Shown here piece by piece: positions 6,786 to 8,769 of a stretch of DNA of 8,769 nucleotides. The translations under genes and the position numbers were made by a program. Location: the NCBI GenBank assembly GCA_021796055.1, contig JAJYOS010000216.1:1-8769 (forward strand), written 5' to 3'. The notes under the pieces are model-generated. The model was not told the origin of the DNA. It searched no databases and worked only from the letters and a program-made list of their open reading frames with translations. This stretch comes from Bacteroidota bacterium (GTDB lineage: Bacteria; Bacteroidota; Kryptoniia; Kryptoniales; JAKASW01). Numbering within the stretch: the stretch's first letter is position 1; the number at the start of each line of letters is the position of its first letter.

Positions 6786-6989
6786 TTGACAGGTGTGTCC
6801 GAAGGGAGGTTTAGCGCGTATCTCATCAGCGCAAGAGAATTTTCTGCGTACTTCTCGGTTACATTAATTTTCCTTCATACTGTAACAAAGCGGAAGAGTG
6901 GCCGTCTAATTATTAGCCAGCACTCAAAAGAAGGACCTACCTAGAATGCCTCCTTCTACCCGCCCTGATTCAGGGCGGGTTTCTTTTTT
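6786..6989 (+). ncRNA. Candidate plus-strand small RNA ending in an intrinsic terminator
   Basis: The gene-free stretch 6683-6987 contains signs of a structured plus-strand transcript. A perfect TTGACA lies at 6786-6791, though a matching -10 is weak (TTTAGC at 6810). A long imperfect hairpin spans 6851-6896: CTTC, CG and GTTACA pair with TGTAAC, CG and GAAG (12 pairs, two bulges, 17-nt loop). AGAAGGA (6929-6935) pairs with TCCTTCT (6951-6957), and this second hairpin directly abuts the terminator hairpin that begins at 6958. Both flanking genes are on the minus strand, so the terminator has no coding gene to serve. The only sizeable plus-strand reading frame here starts with TTG, has no internal Met and lacks a ribosome site. 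The 5' end is uncertain, roughly 6786-6825. I recognise no known RNA family (not tmRNA; 6S-like pairing not seen). Confidence 0.4.
6958..6989 (+). terminator. Strong intrinsic terminator, plus-strand orientation
   Basis: ACCCGCCCTG (6958-6967) and CAGGGCGGGT (6971-6980) form a perfect 10-bp GC-rich stem with a 3-nt loop ATT, followed by TTCTTTTTT on the plus strand. Read on the minus strand the hairpin is followed by AGAAGGAGGC, with no U-tract, so it acts in the plus direction. The T-run reaches into the stop codon of the oppositely oriented hydrolase gene. It therefore terminates a plus-strand RNA from the 6683-6957 region. Confidence 0.85.
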
Positions 6990-7893
6990 ATGCGGGAGAA
7001 CTTAAAAACTCAGAAATTTTTTCGACAAAGGCCTTTCCTCCCTTTTCCAAAACATCGACATGACCCGCTCCCTTAATGGAAAGAAGTTCAGCCCGGTCGT
7101 TCAGCTCCGCAAGCCTTTCGGGATACTGGTGCTTGACCGTTTTGTCCAATTCGCCATGTACTATTAAGATGGGAACATGAATTTTGTTCATGTCTTTCGC
7201 GGGGGATACCTCGGCGGTGTCAAAGTCCGCTATCCTTTCCGCGCGCCGAAAAACGGAGCGCAGCAAAAATTCATTCCTTATACCGAGATGCCGGTGCTCG
7301 TGATCGAGAGCGATCGAGAAAAGATCGTAGAAAGGAGCGACGGCGATGACGCGGGAAACTCTGCGGTCGATTGCGGCCACCTGGATCGCGATGGCGGCGC
7401 CCATCGAAGTCCCGAGCAGCGTAATGGGAAGCCCAGGTTTCTCCGAGTTAATCTTGTCTATCAGCTTTACGACGTCATGTTTCTCGTAATAACCGTACGT
7501 GCAGTATTTCCCCTCGCTATCCCCGTGGCGGCGCATGTCCACCAGATACATTTTCTGGCAAAGCTCTGCGAGCTCTTTCGCGTAATTCAGCCCGCTTTCC
7601 TTGCGGTCGGTTATCCCATGAAGGAAAACGACAACCCCCTTCGTGCCCCTGCAGTTCGGATCGTCAACTTCCCAATAAGAAAGGCTGAACCCTTCCTTTG
7701 TGGAAATGATGCCCTCTTCATGGCGTAGTCCCATTTGAGAAGGATGATTGAAACCGAATTTCTGCAGGTAATATTCGGACTTCCTACGGTCTGGCATAAG
7801 CAGCATCTTTGGGCCGACGATGATAACCAAAACCGGGACGAGTGAGACGATCAGCAAAGCGATGATCAGTATGGCCAAATAAATCATCTGCAA
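6988..7893 (-). CDS. Membrane-anchored alpha/beta hydrolase
   Basis: Up to 301 residues. An N-terminal hydrophobic segment (about 4-27) probably anchors the protein in the inner membrane, followed by an alpha/beta-hydrolase domain. The oxyanion strand is VVVFLHGITDRKES (87-100), the nucleophile elbow is G161-T-S163-M-G, the acid is D250 in HGELD, and the base is H278 in GAGHVD, so the Ser-Asp-His triad is complete. The fold resembles S33/monoacylglycerol-lipase-like hydrolases; the substrate cannot be told. The longest frame starts at TTG 7893; the ATG two codons later (7885-7887) is at least as likely. Neither has a good Shine-Dalgarno, the nearest purine run being GAGAA. The gene stands alone: a terminator of the preceding barrel gene lies upstream, and a 305-bp gap follows. 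Confidence 0.92.
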   Translation of the reverse strand: MQMIYLAILIIALLIVSLVPVLVIIVGPKMLLMPDRRKSEYYLQKFGFNHPSQMGLRHEEGIISTKEGFSLSYWEVDDPNCRGTKGVVVFLHGITDRKESGLNYAKELAELCQKMYLVDMRRHGDSEGKYCTYGYYEKHDVVKLIDKINSEKPGLPITLLGTSMGAAIAIQVAAIDRRVSRVIAVAPFYDLFSIALDHEHRHLGIRNEFLLRSVFRRAERIADFDTAEVSPAKDMNKIHVPILIVHGELDKTVKHQYPERLAELNDRAELLSIKGAGHVDVLEKGGKAFVEKISEFLSSPA

Positions 7894-7965
7894 TCAATTC
7901 TCAATTTGTGAATTCCTAAAGGTTAACGCTCGAAATCAATATCAGACTTTTCTGAGAAACTTACA

Positions 7966-7983
7966 TCCCGTCTCCGCACGGGA
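7966..7983. other. Short hairpin upstream of the hydrolase gene
   Basis: TCCCGT (7966-7971) and ACGGGA (7978-7983) form a 6-bp inverted repeat with a 6-nt loop, in the 187-bp gap between the barrel and hydrolase genes. An overlapping alternative is TCTCC (7971-7975) with GGAGA (7981-7985). It lies between the barrel gene's terminator and the hydrolase start, so it could be an operator or leader structure. I see no convincing promoter in this gap. Confidence 0.25.
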
Positions 7984-8013
7984 GAAAGTGTGTGATCGAT
8001 TTATGTCACTTAA

Positions 8014-8045
8014 TAAAAAAAGCCGCCCGACAAAAGAGGGCGGCT
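8014..8045 (-). terminator. Intrinsic terminator of the outer-membrane barrel gene
   Basis: On the minus strand AGCCGCCC (8038-8045) and GGGCGGCT (8021-8028) form a perfect 8-bp stem with a 9-nt loop, followed directly by seven T residues and then ATT. It lies 36 nt past the stop of the barrel gene at 8081 and ends its transcript, separating it from the hydrolase gene. Confidence 0.88.
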
Positions 8046-8080
8046 ATGAGATTTGCGCTGTCTTGCTTACTTATTTCGAT

Positions 8081-8644
8081 TCACTTGATAGGAAGCTGAT
8101 AAGCCACGGAAATGGCGAAGTTGCTTATGTCGCTGTTTATGACATATTTCGCGGAAACGTCAAAATTCTGAAACTGATAACCTACGCCCGGGCAAAGCAC
8201 CGCTTTAGTTTCTGATGTAGTTGCCGAAACGGGAATCCCGAAGACATTACCTGCCGCCGTGTAGGATGCGAAGTAGAGCCCTACTTCCGCGAAACCGTAG
8301 AAGCCTGGAGTCACCTGCTTTCCGAGATTATACTTCGCCCCGACAAGAAGTGGAACCGCGCTAGCCTTTGAACTTACACCGTATCCCTGATCTTTGCTTG
8401 TCCAGAAGTCATATCCAATCGAGCCGGTCAGCATCCACTCTTGTGTCAGACCGTACTGGAATTTCCCGAAGGCTCCGAATCCAATCCCGCCGAAATCGCT
8501 TAGGTTTCCCGTGGGGATTGACAATTGAACGCCGGCTCCCCATGACTTCGCCCCCTGGCCCCAAAATTCCTGGGCTTGGGCGTTGGGAGTGATGAAAGCA
8601 AGTGCTGCCAACGCGAGTAGTGCTGCAGAAAGTTTGCGAAGCAT
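8081..8644 (-). CDS. Small outer-membrane beta-barrel protein
   Basis: A 187-residue precursor with a classic Sec signal peptide: MLRK, a long Ala/Leu core, and a likely cut after N-A-Q-A24. The mature part of about 163 residues is a series of amphipathic strands rich in Gly and aromatics (SWGAGVQLSIPTG, GFGAFGKFQYGL, WMLTGSIGYDFW, FYGFAEVGLYFAS, NFAISVAYQLPIK), fitting an 8-stranded OmpA/OmpW-sized barrel. It ends in a strand with no terminal Phe. There is no OmpA peptidoglycan domain, so it is a stand-alone barrel; porin, adhesion or structural roles are all possible. An excellent ribosome site, AAGGAGA (8650-8656), sits six bases before the ATG, and a dedicated terminator follows, so it is probably a monocistronic, well-expressed gene. 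Confidence 0.9.
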   Translation of the reverse strand: MLRKLSAALLALAALAFITPNAQAQEFWGQGAKSWGAGVQLSIPTGNLSDFGGIGFGAFGKFQYGLTQEWMLTGSIGYDFWTSKDQGYGVSSKASAVPLLVGAKYNLGKQVTPGFYGFAEVGLYFASYTAAGNVFGIPVSATTSETKAVLCPGVGYQFQNFDVSAKYVINSDISNFAISVAYQLPIK

Positions 8645-8674
8645 AATTCTCTCCTTTGATTTTTTTAGTTTGGG

Positions 8675-8702
8675 TTTCTATAGCTTGCATGCCTAATGTC
8701 AC
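8675..8702 (-). promoter_or_regulatory. Candidate promoter of the outer-membrane barrel gene
   Basis: On the minus strand GTGACA (8697-8702; 5 of 6 matches to TTGACA) and TAGAAA (8675-8680; 4 of 6 matches to TATAAT) are separated by 16 nt. The predicted start near 8668 would leave a leader of about 24 nt carrying the strong AAGGAGA site. The -10 is imperfect and host sigma preferences are unknown, so this is only a candidate. Confidence 0.33.
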
Positions 8703-8729
8703 ATAATTGCCACGTAGAGGATGGGTTAA

Positions 8730-8750
8730 CTTCAACAATCGCTGTTGAAG
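8730..8750. other. Perfect 8-bp inverted repeat upstream of the barrel promoter
   Basis: CTTCAACA (8730-8737) and TGTTGAAG (8743-8750) are exact reverse complements around a 5-nt centre (ATCGC). The element lies about 28 bp upstream of the candidate -35 of the barrel gene. It could be a regulator-binding dyad or a 3'-end hairpin of a gene beyond the window. A T-rich plus-strand segment (TTTCTTTTGT) follows only after 11 nt, so a plus-strand terminator is not convincing. Confidence 0.4.
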
Positions 8751-8769
8751 CAAGATTAATTTCTTTTGT

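Noticed and set aside
6735..6944. 69-codon plus-strand open frame in the 6683-6987 gap
   Set aside because: It starts with TTG, contains no other Met, has no ribosome site, and its sequence shows no recognisable domain or signal. The region is better explained as non-coding.
6921..6989. Riboswitch or attenuator
   Set aside because: The hairpin-plus-terminator layout resembles one, but no plus-strand gene follows, so a stand-alone RNA 3' end is the simpler reading.
6945..7004. Short plus-strand ATG frame across the terminator (leader-peptide idea)
   Set aside because: AGAAGGA lies about 9 nt before the ATG at 6945, but the frame runs through the terminator and into an antisense gene with no downstream plus-strand gene to regulate.
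7177..7728. 183-codon plus-strand frame opposite the hydrolase
   Set aside because: It is antisense to a gene with a full catalytic triad and has no domain-like sequence of its own.
1..8769. CRISPR array, insertion sequence, prophage or tRNA-linked island
   Set aside because: No regularly spaced repeats, transposase, integrase, tRNA or terminal inverted repeats are visible; base composition and gene style look even across the window.

Overview
The window looks like chromosomal DNA of a Gram-negative, outer-membrane-bearing bacterium. A GWxTD-type lipoprotein, a small outer-membrane beta-barrel, a UbiD-type decarboxylase of the kind found in menaquinone-making bacteria, and an M1-peptidase-like secreted protein together suggest the FCB group (Bacteroidota, Ignavibacteriota and relatives). 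That placement is inference from protein style only. There are no tRNAs, rRNAs, CRISPR arrays, insertion sequences or phage genes.

Layout. Positions 1-4330 hold five plus-strand genes: the 3' end of a UbiD-family decarboxylase, a small TPR-like lipoprotein, a large secreted M1-aminopeptidase homologue, a six-helix membrane protein, and peptide deformylase (def). The lipoprotein and M1-like genes overlap by ATGA and the following genes are tightly packed, so most of this block is probably one transcription unit. It meets a minus-strand block tail to tail at 4330/4339. That block has a CBS-domain site-2 protease (5609-6682) followed by a GWxTD lipoprotein (4339-5625), overlapping by 17 nt. Next is a 305-bp gene-free stretch with an orphan plus-strand terminator and other hairpins. 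After it come two more minus-strand genes: a membrane-anchored alpha/beta hydrolase (about 6988-7893) and a small outer-membrane beta-barrel protein (8081-8644) with its own terminator.

Most of the content concerns the cell envelope: two lipoproteins, one secreted peptidase-like protein, one multipass membrane protein, one intramembrane protease, one anchored hydrolase and one porin-like barrel. Peptide deformylase and UbiD are housekeeping genes.

Two points deserve most attention. First, the M1 homologue keeps the M1 fold signatures but has lost all three zinc ligands (HExxH-18-E reads RELGY-18-K), so it is probably a pseudoenzyme. It is translationally coupled to a lipoprotein and followed by a membrane protein of unknown function. 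Second, the 6683-6987 gap ends in a strong plus-strand terminator although both flanking genes are on the minus strand. This points to an unannotated small RNA.
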